A stretch of DNA of 64,000 bases from Siphonodentalium dalli. Lineage: Eukaryota; Mollusca; Scaphopoda; Gadilida; Siphonodentaliidae. Numbering within the stretch: the stretch's first letter is position 1; each line of letters begins with the position of its first letter. Both the position numbers and the translations under genes were made by a program. The notes under the pieces were generated by a model that saw nothing but the letters and a program-made list of their open reading frames with translations, searched no databases and was not told the origin of the DNA. This document shows positions 42,971 to 55,682 of the stretch, in pieces. The stretch spans positions 7,901,784-7,965,783 of the forward strand of contig CP136066.1 of assembly GCA_032622095.1 (NCBI GenBank), read 5' to 3'.

Positions 42971-43740
42971 ACCAGCGGCTATCTTGGATTTCAAAAATCA
43001 ATCCATTAGCATGGGCTACAGGTCGTATCTTTGGTCAGATCATTATGAGATTTGTCATGGCTATTGACATGACGTAGATGGGAACGAGTCATTTTGGGGT
43101 CGTTCGGCCAAAAAACATGGCCACCAGGCACCAGCGGCCATCTTGGATTTAAAAAATCAATCCATTAGCATGGGCTACAGGTTGTATCTTTGTCGATCAT
43201 CATTAAATTTGCCATGGATGTTAATTTTGACATGTAGATGGGAACGAGTCATTTTGGGGTCGTTCAGCCAAAAAACATGGCCATCAGCAGTCATCTTAGA
43301 TTTTACTCTTTGTTTGAATACCGGTAAATCCTTTGGCACGGGCTAGATGTGTACATACCGGTACGCAGGTCCTACCTTTGGTCGGATCATTATGAAATTT
43401 GTAATGGCTGTTCCCCTGTTGACATTCACATGTAGATGGGATCGAGGCATTTTGGGGTCATTCGGAAAAAAACATGGCGGACAGCGGCCATCTTGGATTT
43501 AAAAATTCAATCTATTAGCATGGGCTGCAGGTCGTACTGTTAGTCTGATCATCATGAAATTTGTCATGGATGTTAATATTGACATGCAGATGGGAACGAG
43601 TAAGTTTGCGGTCGTTCGGCCAAAAAACATCTCTGCCAGCAGCCATCTTGGATTTTACTCTTTGCATGACTAAATTCTTTGGCACAAATAGAATTGACGT
43701 TATTACAGTAGTTGTGTTCAAGTATCTGTCTAGGGTTGCC
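42971..43740. repeat. ~160-bp satellite, right part (copy 1)
   Basis: GATGGGAACGAGTCATTTTG at about 43077 and 43239, variant GATGGGATCGAGGCATTTTG at 43435, GATGGGAACGAGTAAGTTTG at 43589; spacing 155-196 bp. Each unit carries CATGGCCACCAGCGGCCATC-like inverted words. It ends in an unassigned tail to 44233. Confidence 0.85.
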
Positions 43741-45245
43741 ACGATTAATCATACAGTATAATCAATGAATGCTAATAAAGCCAATAATCAATTAATCAAT
43801 AATCATTTTCCGTAGTTAGCTACATGTACATGTTAGATGAGTCAAATACACATAATTAAGGATGTGCGCTATCCGTGAATTTAAAAAAAAAATTCAATTT
43901 CTAAAAGTGGTTTTAATAAAAAAAAATTGTCATGTACTTGCGGTGCAAGGGCGGATCTACCATCCGGCGCCCTCAGTGCATGCCCCCTCTATTTTCGCCA
44001 TAGCAAGAATTTTTTGGGATGTGTCCAGCCGCCATTTCTCTCCGAGCACCCGAAGTTTCTGCACTTAATATTGCTAACATACATGCATATGTACATGTAT
44101 ACAACAGTAATCTGATTCAAGTACAATTTTTTCAACTTTGGATTGTTGTATATCCATGTAGTGGTGAAACAAACATCCCGTGACGTGCACTATTTTCGTC
44201 ATGCAGAAAAAACTAAGTCTGTCGACAGTTATTATCGGTGGGCCTAAAGCATTATTGTCGTAAAACTTGAAACTATAGATATATTACTGTAGTCTATAGG
44301 CAGTAATAATATATAATGATTATATGTAAGATGATATTTATATATGTATTTTATCTTGGATTACGCTAGAATATGGTCATAACCAATAAATAATTTGAAT
44401 TTAGGTATTGTCGTAATCGGTTGTCAAGACCAACACAAATCAGTCGATGATTGTTTACAAATTAAAAAACATTTTCCCAGAAAACTAATAGCAGTCGCAT
44501 CAATGCCCATGTAGAGAATATCTTCAATTTTCTATCGGTATTTTAGATAGATTCGTGCAATATTCATAAGTTTAAAGCAGAGTAACCCGGGCCAGGCTAT
44601 TAACTTGTTTCGATCATCGACGAATATTTCGATTCAGTCAATCAGTGCTCGTCGATAAAATCTAAAAATAAATCCGATAAATAAAATTTGATGATAACAT
44701 ATAGTTCCAAACGTATTGACAATTTAAACCCATAATATTCTGCAATTGTATGAAACAAACTACTTATTTAATTGTATTGAGGTTTACTAATGTTATAAAA
44801 TGTTGTATTTCTAACAACAACGGACGAAGAGATGTGAGTTTGTGCTATAAATTAATACGCAATCACAATTCACAAATAGTCCCGCCGCAGAAATAATTCG
44901 TGAACACGAGGTGCAATTTATGTGAATATCGGCATAAACCGAGCACAACAACCGACTGTGACTAGCAGGTAAGCTACGTCAGTATGTGTGCATATTTGTG
45001 AACTCCATCTGTCCATAATTTCTAAGCATAGATACTTTCAACGTGATGACAATTTTGCAAATGAAAACAACAGAAAACTTGGAAAATTCGATGCACCATC
45101 AAAACATCAATCATGGTACTGCCTATTGTCAATGTCATTATGTTCAAAGTTCTACATGGTGATATTCAATCAGCAACCATTGATTAGATGCCAACAACAA
45201 TCAATGAATCATTGCACTAAGTGAACGTTACATTAACTTGCTTAA

Positions 45246-46265
45246 GGGTATATTCAGACAACCACGATGCAATAGTAAGTGGACAGATTTCCGTCGTAGG
45301 AAGTAACTGTTAGCTGGACTGCGCATGTCCACGTCCAAATCGTAGGGCATAAAATAATATCAAGCTCTTGATTTTAGATGCTAAACCGTGGCATTCTTGG
45401 TTATCACCACTTGCGGCTTAATCGCAGTCGTGTGTACATAAAAATCGAAGCTTGAAATGATAGCAGGCCAGTAGTCAATCACATGCTTTAGGAACAATCT
45501 ATGATATCATAATGTATGCAACATCGCAAGCGTCCGAACAAACTATCGACGATCATGTCGGGCTTGGTTCTAGATCCATTGGATCTTAGTATCATGGCTT
45601 ACGCCAGCTAAGATCCATCTTGCCCCTTACACAATATAGGCGGCTATAATTCCTATAAAAGTTACAATTATGACCAACGCATTTGTATTTATCAACTAAA
45701 TACTAATACCAGTGTGAAACCATCCACTCACCTACGTGTTATTTATCCTTAATATCCGTCAAATAACAGAACGTAAACACAGACATTGCACGCGTTCCTG
45801 AATACCCGTGGAAAATCCAAACTATCTACAATTAGGTCCAGTTTAACTACACTCTGTGCATGCGTGACCTTTGGTCTACTAGCCTCACTACAAAAAAATC
45901 CACGAAAACTGTCACATGTGCCGTGCACGTTTGTCATGTGATATTTAGGACCTCCTACTTTTCGTGCTTCCGCCATTTGCAACATGTGTTTTCAGGATTG
46001 GATTTTTGGATTAAATAATTACGGAATTATACACACGTTCTGGTAGGTGTCAGAGCTAATATAAACTGCAATAATGTTGACATTAATGACCATGTTAGTT
46101 GATTCTTAAAATTAAGTGTATTTAAAAAAATTAGCTAGTCGCCTAAGCTCAAAGAATATCGGCTCCACGACCTGTATGGCGTAAGCCATACTAAAAGGTC
46201 GTATTCCAAGACTAGCTTGGTTCCTCTACTTACGATTGAATCATGGTCGTCTGAATGTACACTAC
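45246..46265. mobile_element. TIR element of about 1.0 kb (copy 2 of duplication)
   Basis: Same element as at 32007-33026, offset 13239. The only change noted is at 45730 (A in place of G). Confidence 0.6.
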
Positions 46266-46294
46266 TAAGGCAACCATGCATGATTCAATTGTAA

Positions 46295-46973
46295 GTGCCA
46301 CCACACACGCTGCGATTAAAATCGTAAGTGGGGAAAATCGCAGGAGGAAGCATCCAATGCGCATGCCCACGACATGGCCCACGTAGCCAAATCGTAGCGA
46401 TCAAGCACTGTTTGATTTTACCAGGAAAATCGTGGCGTGACCTTGGCAACGCACGCGATCGTAGTTGTCACATGACCACTGTCGCACTGGTCATGTTGTA
46501 AATACCACGAAAATTAAACATTCAAAAATGGCGCAACGTTTACAAACTTCTTGCACTTACAAAAACGAGGCCACATTGGTGGAGATGTGGCACGACAGGG
46601 AGTGCATGCCTATACCATATATCAGGCAAGGAGAAGAGGGCTGTCGCAATTGTTGAAATTCAATTGGGGCAGCTGAGCCTGTTGAGTTGACAGGTACAAA
46701 AATGTCAAAATAAAAACAATATTCAATTTCACTTGAACTTTCAACATCAAATTGTTAGTTTAGAAAATTTAGAAACATGCCATGCATACATGTATGTATT
46801 TAGTTGCATAATGTGGAGAATGTGGTCTAACGTTTTGCTATCATGTGATCGATCACGTGGATAAAATCGTAGCTGTAAACATTGCAGCACCATAGCGTCT
46901 GCGGGCAAGCTACTATTTCTCCACCTACGATTTTCTCCACTGACGATTTTAATCGTAGCGTCTGCGGTGGCAC
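46295..46973. mobile_element. PIF/Harbinger-type element at TAA (copy 2 of duplication)
   Basis: Same as 33056-33734 with identical TAA flanks; its internal frame has one residue change (TSCTYKN in place of TSCPYKN). Confidence 0.8.
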
Positions 46974-47177
46974 TAAGTGGAAGAATTTCCATCGTAGGAA
47001 GTAACCATGCTAGATCACGTCAAATTCGCAAGTAAAAAATATCAATATCAAGCACTGACATTTGTTTTTATATTCAAAATCGTGGCTTATGCTTGGATAC
47101 TATACTTCCACTTGCAGTGTAATCACAGTTGTGTGTGTAGCGTTCACATTGTGAATCTGAATGTAGAAGGCCGATGA

Positions 47178-47531
47178 CTGCAGTGCGGTTAGCGTTGCCA
47201 CCGCGGCCGAAATGCAACTACACCGCAGCTCCACTGGCTAACTACAGTTAGGCCGCGGTATAACTGCCATTCAGCATGGTGTAGTTGCGACGGTGTACTT
47301 TCATCAAACTGAAAAAAGACAATACAAACCAGAAATCTAACCATGGTGTACATGCCATTCGACTGCGAGAGTAGTTGACTTTCAGCTGCAGTGAACTTGC
47401 TGTTTGGCCGCAGTGTCTGAGTGTACTTGCTGTTCGGCCCGCGGTGCTCAACTGCTGTTACAAACTCTGACACCGCGGCCAAACGGCAAATTCACAGCGG
47501 TGCCAATGGACACTTGTTTTGTCCAGCAGGG
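47178..47531. mobile_element. CCGCGGT-rich TA-type MITE, left end missing (copy 2 of duplication)
   Basis: Same as 33939-34292; the identical truncation shows that it predates the duplication. Confidence 0.8.
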
Positions 47532-47777
47532 TACACTAAGGTGACCATGATTCATTCGTAAGTGGAAGAATTTCCATCGTAGGAAGTAGCTGACGTCATA
47601 ATCGCAAGAAAAAAAATAATGTCAATAATATCAAGCACTGTTTGATTTTAGATTCAAAATCGTGGCTTATCCTTGAATACTTCCACTTGCAATGTAATCG
47701 CAGTTGTGTGTATAGCTGTCGCATTGTAAATGTAGAAGGCCGATGACTTCTCTGCTCGAGAGGTCTAGATTTCTTGG

Positions 47778-47871
47778 TCATGGTCGTTAGACGCTTTGTG
47801 TGATCACCGAAGTTAAGCAATGTCGAAGCCGCTTGGATGTGTGACTAGCTTTGGGATTCTGGGTGCTGCCA
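47778..47871 (+). pseudogene. 5S rRNA-derived segment (copy 2 of duplication)
   Basis: Same as 34539-34632, with GTGATCACCGAAGTTAAGCA and GGGATTCTGGGTGCTG intact. Confidence 0.75.
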
Positions 47872-49262
47872 ACTTTCGGTGCGACTCCCGCATTTCTCTT
47901 TCTCGTTCTGTTACATGTGTACGTAAAAAATCATGTATGACGACCCCTCAGTCTACCGGTATCTATGAATAAACTATCCGTAATTTCGTCAGGTCCCGAT
48001 GCCTCCACTTACGATTGTATCATGGTCGTCTGAATGTTCACTAACGACACAAAATAACTGCAAATTCAGAGACCTGTACGGTAATCGACTACTACTTGAC
48101 TAGTCGGACCCCTTCTAAGAGCTCCCATTTCTATGCACATACAGTATGACGTATAAAATGAGCAATGTGTCATCGCAGTTTTGAGTGTCCAATAAGTTTG
48201 CAAAGTTTTTGTCTTTATGGTGTAACTCTTTAGACAAGGCCGTTATTTCGTAAAAGTGATATTTAAAGAAATAAAGGGCATCTTAGAATTATCTCTCATT
48301 TTGAAAACATAAACCGCAGTGCTTATATTTTTTCGGCGAGAATCCAAATCTAGATTCTCGCAAATATTCTCACAATTTACCCTGTATTCTTGTGAAAAGG
48401 TATATATGGATTCTAGCAAAATCAGATGAAATAGATCGGTATGCCATTGGGCGCCGTTGTATCTAATCCCATACTGTGCCGACTAGGTGACAATAATAAT
48501 AAAAACAAAATTATCTATGCACAAATAGCATTGCGAATTGCGATACTAATATTAAACTTCTAAAAGCTCTAAATTGATCGAAGCAACTGTATGTTGAAAA
48601 TTAAGTGTCGGCGCACACGGCCCCGATTGTGCCCGGTAAATCCGGCTGCCGGATAAATCGGGCCCGATAAAATCTGGGGTTCAGCGCGCACGAGTCCGAT
48701 TTTCACTCTGGTCATATGCATGCTATGCATGTCACTGTAGTAAATAGTCAACTGGTGTACGTGGTCAGCCTATCTAGACATTCACTATATCTACCGGTAG
48801 TCCTGGTGATTTATATTCATATGAATTTCTAAAGACTAATATTTATTAATAATAAACTAAATAAATATATTAATAATAATATATTGAGGTCACGGGCAAT
48901 ACAGTTAATAGTGCCAATAGCCGTAAATTGGCGTAATCTACCTTTCCACAGCTGCCTCCCTCTTGTTGCGATTATTATATACGGGCACCTATTTTCTGCA
49001 CATAGGTCTACCAGCCGTTGTTTCTTGTCGATTGATCAGAATTCTTGATATAATTTTAGAATAGCGGTCGCTGCTAACTATTCCGATATTATGAATGATG
49101 TTTTGGTCATGTGACAAGCAAAACACCCGCGTTGCCATCGTCATGAGCCGGATTTTCCTGATGAAATCAAATTTAGTTGGATCGGTCCGATTAAATCGTA
49201 TCCGACAAAAACTGGCCCAACCCAAAACAGGTGTCCCCAAATAATCTCTGGATCCATCCCTG

Positions 49263-50046
49263 TGGGAACGAGTCATTTTAGGGTTGTTCGACCAAAAAAC
49301 ATGGCCGTCAGCAGCCATTTTGAATTTTACTCTTTGCATGACTAAGTCCTTTGGCGCAGGCTACAGATCGTAGCTTTGGTCGGATCTTCATGAAATTTGT
49401 CGTGGATGTTAACAATGACCTGCAGATGGGAACGAGTCATTTTGGTGTCAATCTCCCGAAAAACATGGCCGCTGGTGGCCATCTTGAATTTAAAAATTAA
49501 ATCCATTGGTGCGGTTTGCAGCTCGTACTGTTCGTCTGCCGGATCATCATGAAGTTTGTCGATGTTCATATTGACATGTGACTAGGAACAAGTCCTTTTC
49601 GGGTTATGGCCATCAGCAGACATCTTGGATTTTACTCTTTGCATGACTAAATCCATTGGCATAGGCTACAGGTCATAATACCTTTAGTCAGATCATTACA
49701 AGTATGAGATTTGTCATGGCTATTGACATGTACAAATTGTACATGTAGATGGGAACGGGTCATTTTCGGTCATTCGGCCAAAAAACATGGCCACTGGCGG
49801 CCATCTTGGATTTCAAAATTCAATCCATTGGTGCTGACTACTAGTACAGATTGTACTATTCATCTGATCATCATAAAATTTGTCATGGATGTTAATATTG
49901 ACATGTAAATGGGAACAAGTCTTTGGCACAGGCTACAGGTCGTACCTTTGGTCACATCATTATGGAATTTGTCATGGCTGTTGACATGTCATAGATGGGA
50001 ATGAGTCATTTTAGGGTCGCTCGACCAAAAAACATGGCCACCAGGC
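49263..50046. repeat. ~160-bp satellite, uninterrupted by the transposon (copy 2)
   Basis: Equivalent of 36024-36484 plus 40795-41117. At 49720-49740 the sequence passes directly from TTTGTCATGGCTAT to TGACATGTACAAATTG, which is the pre-insertion arrangement of the satellite unit. Confidence 0.9.
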
Positions 50047-51880
50047 CAGGGATGGATCCAGGGATTTTTTCGGCATATCCCGATGGCCGTAGGCCCGAGA
50101 TGGGGGTAGGTACGGGAGGGGGTCACCCCCATCCCTTAGGTGCAGCATTAAAGATCCCGCATAAGAAAATCCGCTGGCTTACAAGGTCAAGATAAAGGCC
50201 AATGTATTATCTTATATATGCGAGGCTCCTTAGATGGGAGACTCTCATTTATTATGTTTACCCATACTATGTATGGTAAACATAGTGTCGTTGTCCGGAT
50301 TGACCACTCGTCGTCCGTCTGTCCGTCCGTCTGTCCGTCCGTCTGTCCGTCCGTCTGTCCGTCCGTAGACACTTCACGTGTAATGCGATAACTCAAACAT
50401 TTTCTATCCAATCAGAAGCAAATTTTGTATATGGGTATATCAGCCCAAAATACAGATCGAGTTCGAATTTGGGTTTGATCCGAGTTTTTGTTACAGAGTT
50501 ATGGCCCTTTTTCTACTTAGAATTCACAAATTCTGCCATAACTCAAACATTTTGTATCTGATTGGAACCAAATTTGGTATGTGAGTTTCACAGCCCAAAA
50601 TACAGATCTAGTTCGAATATGGGTTTGATCCGATTTATTTTAAAGGAGTTATGACCCTTTTTCGAAAAAAAAATCGATTTTTATTTTTTTTTATTTTTAA
50701 CTTTTATAATAATAATAAAAAAAATGTCATTGACATTGTCATTTGTTTTCATTTAGATATTGATGATTATGATACAAGTTGATAAAAAGATTTCCAATGT
50801 GTCCCTTTAATTTTTTTAAATAATTAAAAACAATTATAACCATTATAACTCTGCCAAGGGTACCCCGAATCACCACACCAAATTTGATTAAATCGGTCCA
50901 AAATCTTGTGTTATGTACTGGTAAATCTGTTTGGAGCAACATTAAATCCAATTCACCAATTGCATTTGGACTACTTAGCTATTGATAAAGCTATATTATT
51001 TTCTGATGTCTCTTATGCCAATGTGCAAATAATCTGATAAAGAAGCCTGTGGTATCTAATTTAAAATAAAGATTCAACAATAAACATCACATGATATTAA
51101 CAGTAGACTTGGACATCTGTGCTGCAGAGTTATATCTTCAGATGGTCTGATATCATTATAATTGTTATTGGTTTAATAGAGGTCAGTGTTCAACATAAAC
51201 AATTCCTGTGATTTTTTGACAGCTGTGCTATATAATTGATATTAATGGGTCAGTGGTGAGGTTGCTTATCTGTATACTAGGACACATTATTATTGTAAAC
51301 TTAAATTGGACTCTCTTAACCCAAGTATTCCATGTCCAGGGCACACCTACACATTTAACCCACAGACTTGCTGGCTGTGGCGGTTTAGCATTACAGATCC
51401 TGTACCAGTGCATTCTCTTATATAAATGCCAGTGACCCATAAATTCCAATAATTTGTGTTATGTACATTTGTCTATAATAGTACATAACAGTATACTCTA
51501 TAATTCAACACCAAAACTCTCATTTATCCGATCATATTAAATTTTTATCGCCAAGGGATGGGTTAACATCTGCCGATCGTGATCGGCCTCTCGTATAAGA
51601 GAATGCATTGGCACAGGATTTTTGCAAAATTTCAAGAAGCCCCAGTCATGAAAGGGTTAAAATAGTTCTCACTGGACACTTGATTAAGCAAATAAAGGCT
51701 CTATATAAACTGTATATTGATGCATTGCATGTTGTTGAATTATATAGAAGATTTCCTTCAAAATATAGAAAATTCAGCTTTAATAAAACTATCCACTTGC
51801 AATTTGGGGACATTAAGGCCACCCGAGTTTGGGCGCCCAAACCTGTAACAGGTATCAAAAGAGCCCTGGATCCTTCCCTG
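50047..51880. mobile_element. hAT-type element (copy 2 of duplication)
   Basis: Same as 41118-42962 with CACCAGGC on both sides (50039-50046, 51881-51888). Differs by the shorter microsatellite, one extra A near 50667 and a substitution near the right end (ATTAAGGCC in place of ATTTAGGCC), which happens to extend a plus-strand frame. Confidence 0.9.
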
Positions 51881-51888
51881 CACCAGGC

Positions 51889-52665
51889 ACCAGCGGCTAT
51901 CTTGGATTTCAAAAATCAATCCATTAGCATGGGCTACAGGTCGTATCTTTGGTCAGATCATTATGAGATTTGTCATGGCTATTGACATGACGTAGATGGG
52001 AACGAGTCATTTTGGGGTCGTTCGGCCAAAAAACATGGCCACCAGGCACCAGCGGCCATCTTGGATTTAAAAAATCAATCCATTAGCATGGGCTACAGGT
52101 TGTATCTTTGTCGATCATCATTAAATTTGCCATGGATGTTAATTTTGACATGTAGATGGGAACGAGTCATTTTGGGGTCGTTCAGCCAAAAAACATGGCC
52201 ATCAGCAGTCATCTTAGATTTTACTCTTTGTTTGAATACCGGTAAATCCTTTGGCACGGGCTAGATGTGTACATACCGGTACGCAGGTCCTACCTTTGGT
52301 CGGATCATTATGAAATTTGTAATGGCTGTTCCCCTGTTGACATTCACATGTAGATGGGATCGAGGCATTTTGGGGTCATTCGGAAAAAAACATGGCGGAC
52401 AGCGGCCATCTTGGATTTAAAAATTCAATCTATTAGCATGGGCTGCAGGTCGTACTGTTAGTCTGATCATCATGAAATTTGTCATGGATGTTAATATTGA
52501 CATGCAGATGGGAACGAGTAAGTTTGCGGTCGTTCGGCCAAAAAACATCTCTGCCAGCAGCCATCTTGGATTTTACTCTTTGCATGACTAAATTCTTTGG
52601 CACAAATAGAATTGACGTTATTACAGTAGTTGTGTTCAAGTATCTGTCTAGGGTTGCTAATAAAG
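51889..52665. repeat. ~160-bp satellite, right part (copy 2)
   Basis: Same as 42971-43740, ending earlier because of the 33-bp deletion (AGGGTTGCTAATAAAGCC). Confidence 0.85.
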
Positions 52666-53269
52666 CCAATAATCAATTAATCAATAATCATTTTCCGTAG
52701 TTAGCTACATGTACATGTTAGATGAGTCAAATACACATAATTAAGGATGTGCGCTATCCGTGAATTTAAAAAAAAAATTCAATTTCTAAAAGTGGTTTTA
52801 ATAAAAAAAAATTGTCATGTACTTGCGGTGCAAGGGCGGATCTACCATCCGGCGCCCTCAGTGCATGCCCCCTCTATTTTCGCCATAGCAAGAATTTTTT
52901 GGGATGTGTCCAGCCGCCATTTCTCTCCGAGCACCCGAAGTTTCTGCACTTAATATTGCTAACATACATGCATATGTACATGTATACAACAGTAATCTGA
53001 TTCAAGTACAATTTTTTCAACTTTGGATTGTTGTATATCCATGTAGTGGTGAAACAAACATCCCGTGACGTGCACTATTTTCGTCATGCAGAAAAAACTA
53101 AGTCTGTCGACAGTTTGTTTCTGGGCATCAGAAAATATCTGGCCCTGCGCCAAGTTTTAGACACCCGAATTTTTTTTATAAACATAGTTATAGCAATTCT
53201 AAATGTGGTGTCAAATGTAAATTCCATCTATATATACAGCACTGCTCACAGTAAGCGACCTGCTTTAAC

Positions 53270-53470
53270 GAGGTGTACATGCGTTAGTTCAGCGGCGTAC
53301 ATGCATTAATTCCGCAGTGTAATAACGCGTGATACCGCCGATTCGCGTTTGCACTACCGTGTGGTACTGAGGTACCACCGGACCGTTCGCGTACCACTGC
53401 ATTACCAACGGTAACGAATGCTAGTACCGCGGTGAAATGCAGTAAATGCACCACGTAAAACGGTAGCGCC
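53270..53470. repeat. CpG-rich palindromic patch with GGTACC/ACCGCGGT words
   Basis: GTGTGGTACTGAGGTACCAC, CGCGTACCAC, CTAGTACCGCGGTGAAATGC. Composition and words match the module arrays at 838-1345 and the MITE family, but no boundaries could be set. Confidence 0.55.
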
Positions 53471-54235
53471 ATCGACAGTCTCCGTGAACTGTATTGCTAA
53501 TACACAATAGTGTGAGCCAAATACCAAAATGTGCAGCTGATTGTCTTACCGAATGTGTATCAAAGAAACGAACGAGCATACAAAACAATTTAAATCATCT
53601 TGGAATTCAGTATGTTTTTTTTTTCAACAAAACTTTCAATTTAGTCGTCACTGTCAGTGTTATTGTCGTTACTCAGATTATCAGATTGGTACATAAAATT
53701 TTATCTTGCGCTAACCTTACTTATTATATAGACTAGAGGCATACATGTACGTTTCCCCTTTCCAATGCCAAACACGCATGCATTTCATCCGAATTGTGAT
53801 TAGATAAGAATATGTGAAAATAATTTTTACCCTGAACTGCCGAGTACAGCAAATGCTAAATTATATCGGTATCACTGCAAGTCGCATGGGACTTCACCTT
53901 GTTTATACGAAACGTCGCTTTATTTGTTTTTCACTTTTATGTTTTTATTTTGGTACGGGGAAAATATATGTAGTCGGAAAAAAGTTTAGGGTTGCCATGC
54001 AGAAACCGAAATACCCGAAACAAACCTATTTTTAGTTTTTTGGCATGAGATATAGAAGTTATACATCGCGTATCCAACCGCGTGACGCTATCTTGCATAG
54101 ACATACATGTAGCCCGAGAGAGAACGAAGGCGGTACCATCCTTACAATAATGTTTTTTTTAACTTCCCGAGATCATGAATTGGATTCCTGCAGGCCGCCT
54201 AGTTTTTTTCATGCATGTTTTCACTTCGCAGTGGA

Positions 54236-54412
54236 GGATGACGCGGTGTATTGTGGTAACGAGCACCAATAATGCGGTGACCTGTGGTGACCAGAGGTAA
54301 GAATACCGCCCAGTACCGCGGATCGACCGCCTCCACCGCGGTACAAAATAAACGTGGTATTCTGGTGGTATCACCATGGTATTCTGGTGGTATCACCGCG
54401 GTACGTACCGGC
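54236..54412. repeat. ACCGCGGTA-rich patch with a 23-bp duplication
   Basis: GTATTGTGGTAACGAGCACC, CCCAGTACCGCGGATCGACC, CTCCACCGCGGTAC, then GTGGTATTCTGGTGGTATCA repeated twice and ending ACCGCGGTACGTACCGG. Confidence 0.6.
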
Positions 54413-55227
54413 CCATAACCTCATTAAACAGGTCCCTTAATAAGAGCATAGCTGTATGTAGCAATAGAATTGAGACTGCTACACTTTGGGATAAGCCAAT
54501 ACAACATATATATACATGATTACATGTACCGGTAGTCCGAGCATTTGATAGTACGGAGGATTTAATTGAAATATTTATCCAATTCACCGGCCCAAACCAT
54601 ATGGTCGAACCGGTGGCCACAAGCCCATTCCATCGCACAAATTGAACTAGCTGTAAGCATGCAACTACATGTATGTAGTTATAAGCTGACCAATTTGTAG
54701 TATTTTGAAGACATACCGTAATCTGCAGTGTTGACACCTACATCCCTGCCATATACTGGTATATTGAGGACATATCACTGGTGTGAAACCACAGGAGCTT
54801 TAATCTTCTATCATGCACTGCACGACTCTCCATATAGCATACCGTATGACCATGTTTATAAAGTACTGCCCACTCGTGTGATGTACATGTACCCAGTCCT
54901 GGTGTAATAATGTACATGTAACATTGATACCGTACATCCATTGATACGAGTAAATTTAAATGTCACTAGCTCAATATAACCTACATAAACTGAGATATGT
55001 GTTTTATGCGTGCATGTTTATATATGTAACTCAAAATTATTCCTTTTATAATTATTTTAATATCAGTATCAGATTGGTTTTTCAATGGACACCGGACACA
55101 GGAAAACTCGTCGTTTTGAATGTAAAATAAAAATTCCCGGGAGAGTTTGAAGTGAGGTACCGTATATATACACTGTATTTGCAAAAAAGCACTGCATTAT
55201 CCATCATTATCTGTGCATTTACCGGTA

Positions 55228-55416
55228 TGACGCAATACGATACATGTACCGTGTACCGTTATTGTTTGAAATCTACATGTATAGCGGTACACTGGATTCA
55301 TGATGAGTCTTTACAGGCCTTTAACATGTACATGTGTGACACAATACGATATATGTATTGTTTGAAGTGTACATGTATAGCGGTACACTGGATTCACAAT
55401 GAGTCTTCACAGGCCT
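55228..55416. repeat. Direct duplication of about 80 bp
   Basis: CTACATGTATAGCGGTACAC + TGGATTCATGATGAGTCTTTACAGGCCT recurs about 100 bp later as GTACATGTATAGCGGTACAC + TGGATTCACAATGAGTCTTCACAGGCCT, both preceded by ACGATA-ATGTA. Confidence 0.75.
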
Positions 55417-55682
55417 ACTGTAGTACTATTTAGTAGTAGATCTGTTAATATTGATCAATCTGATGAATATCCTAATATGTAATTAGCCTTTTGGTACATT
55501 AGTTATTTTTAATTCTATTTAGTATACTGTACATGTATATGTACATGTAAATAGTAATGGGACAATTCCATGTGACTGACATAACATTCAAAGAAGATAC
55601 AAATCTTCATGTAACTATAAATCTTACTGCTACATGTACATGTACCGGTAACCAAATGTATGAAAATTTGAATAACAAATCA

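Larger units (their letters stand above)
30995..44233. repeat. Segmental duplication, copy 1 (13.24 kb)
   Basis: From ATCGGTGGGCCTAAAGCATT at 30995 onward, the sequence recurs from 44234 with offset 13239 up to 36484, then, after a 4310-bp gap, with offset 8929, 8918 and finally 8885 to the end. Copy 1 ends GTCTGTCGACAGTT (44221-44230), followed by three bases and then the start of copy 2. The two copies are head to tail. Only a handful of substitutions were seen (for example 32491 G versus 45730 A; 33316 C versus 46555 A). Confidence 0.97.
44234..53115. repeat. Segmental duplication, copy 2 (8.88 kb, lacking one transposon)
   Basis: Matches copy 1 throughout apart from the missing 4.3-kb element (empty site at 49721-49723), one 12-bp unit fewer in the GTCCGTCCGTCT microsatellite, a 1-nt A-run difference near 50667, and a 33-bp deletion near 52657 (sequence present in copy 1 at about 43737-43770). 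It ends at CTGTCGACAGTT, after which unique sequence TGTTTCTGGGCATCAG begins. Confidence 0.97.
53116..55680. other. Unassigned sequence with CpG-rich repeat fragments
   Basis: No gene recognised. Two short CCGCGGTA-rich patches are listed separately. ACATGTACATGTA words are dense (for example 54520, 54660, 54880, 55525). About 55228-55315 and 55339-55416 are direct near-copies (TACATGTATAGCGGTACACT + GGATTCA, then GAGTCTT-ACAGGCCT). Confidence 0.4.
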
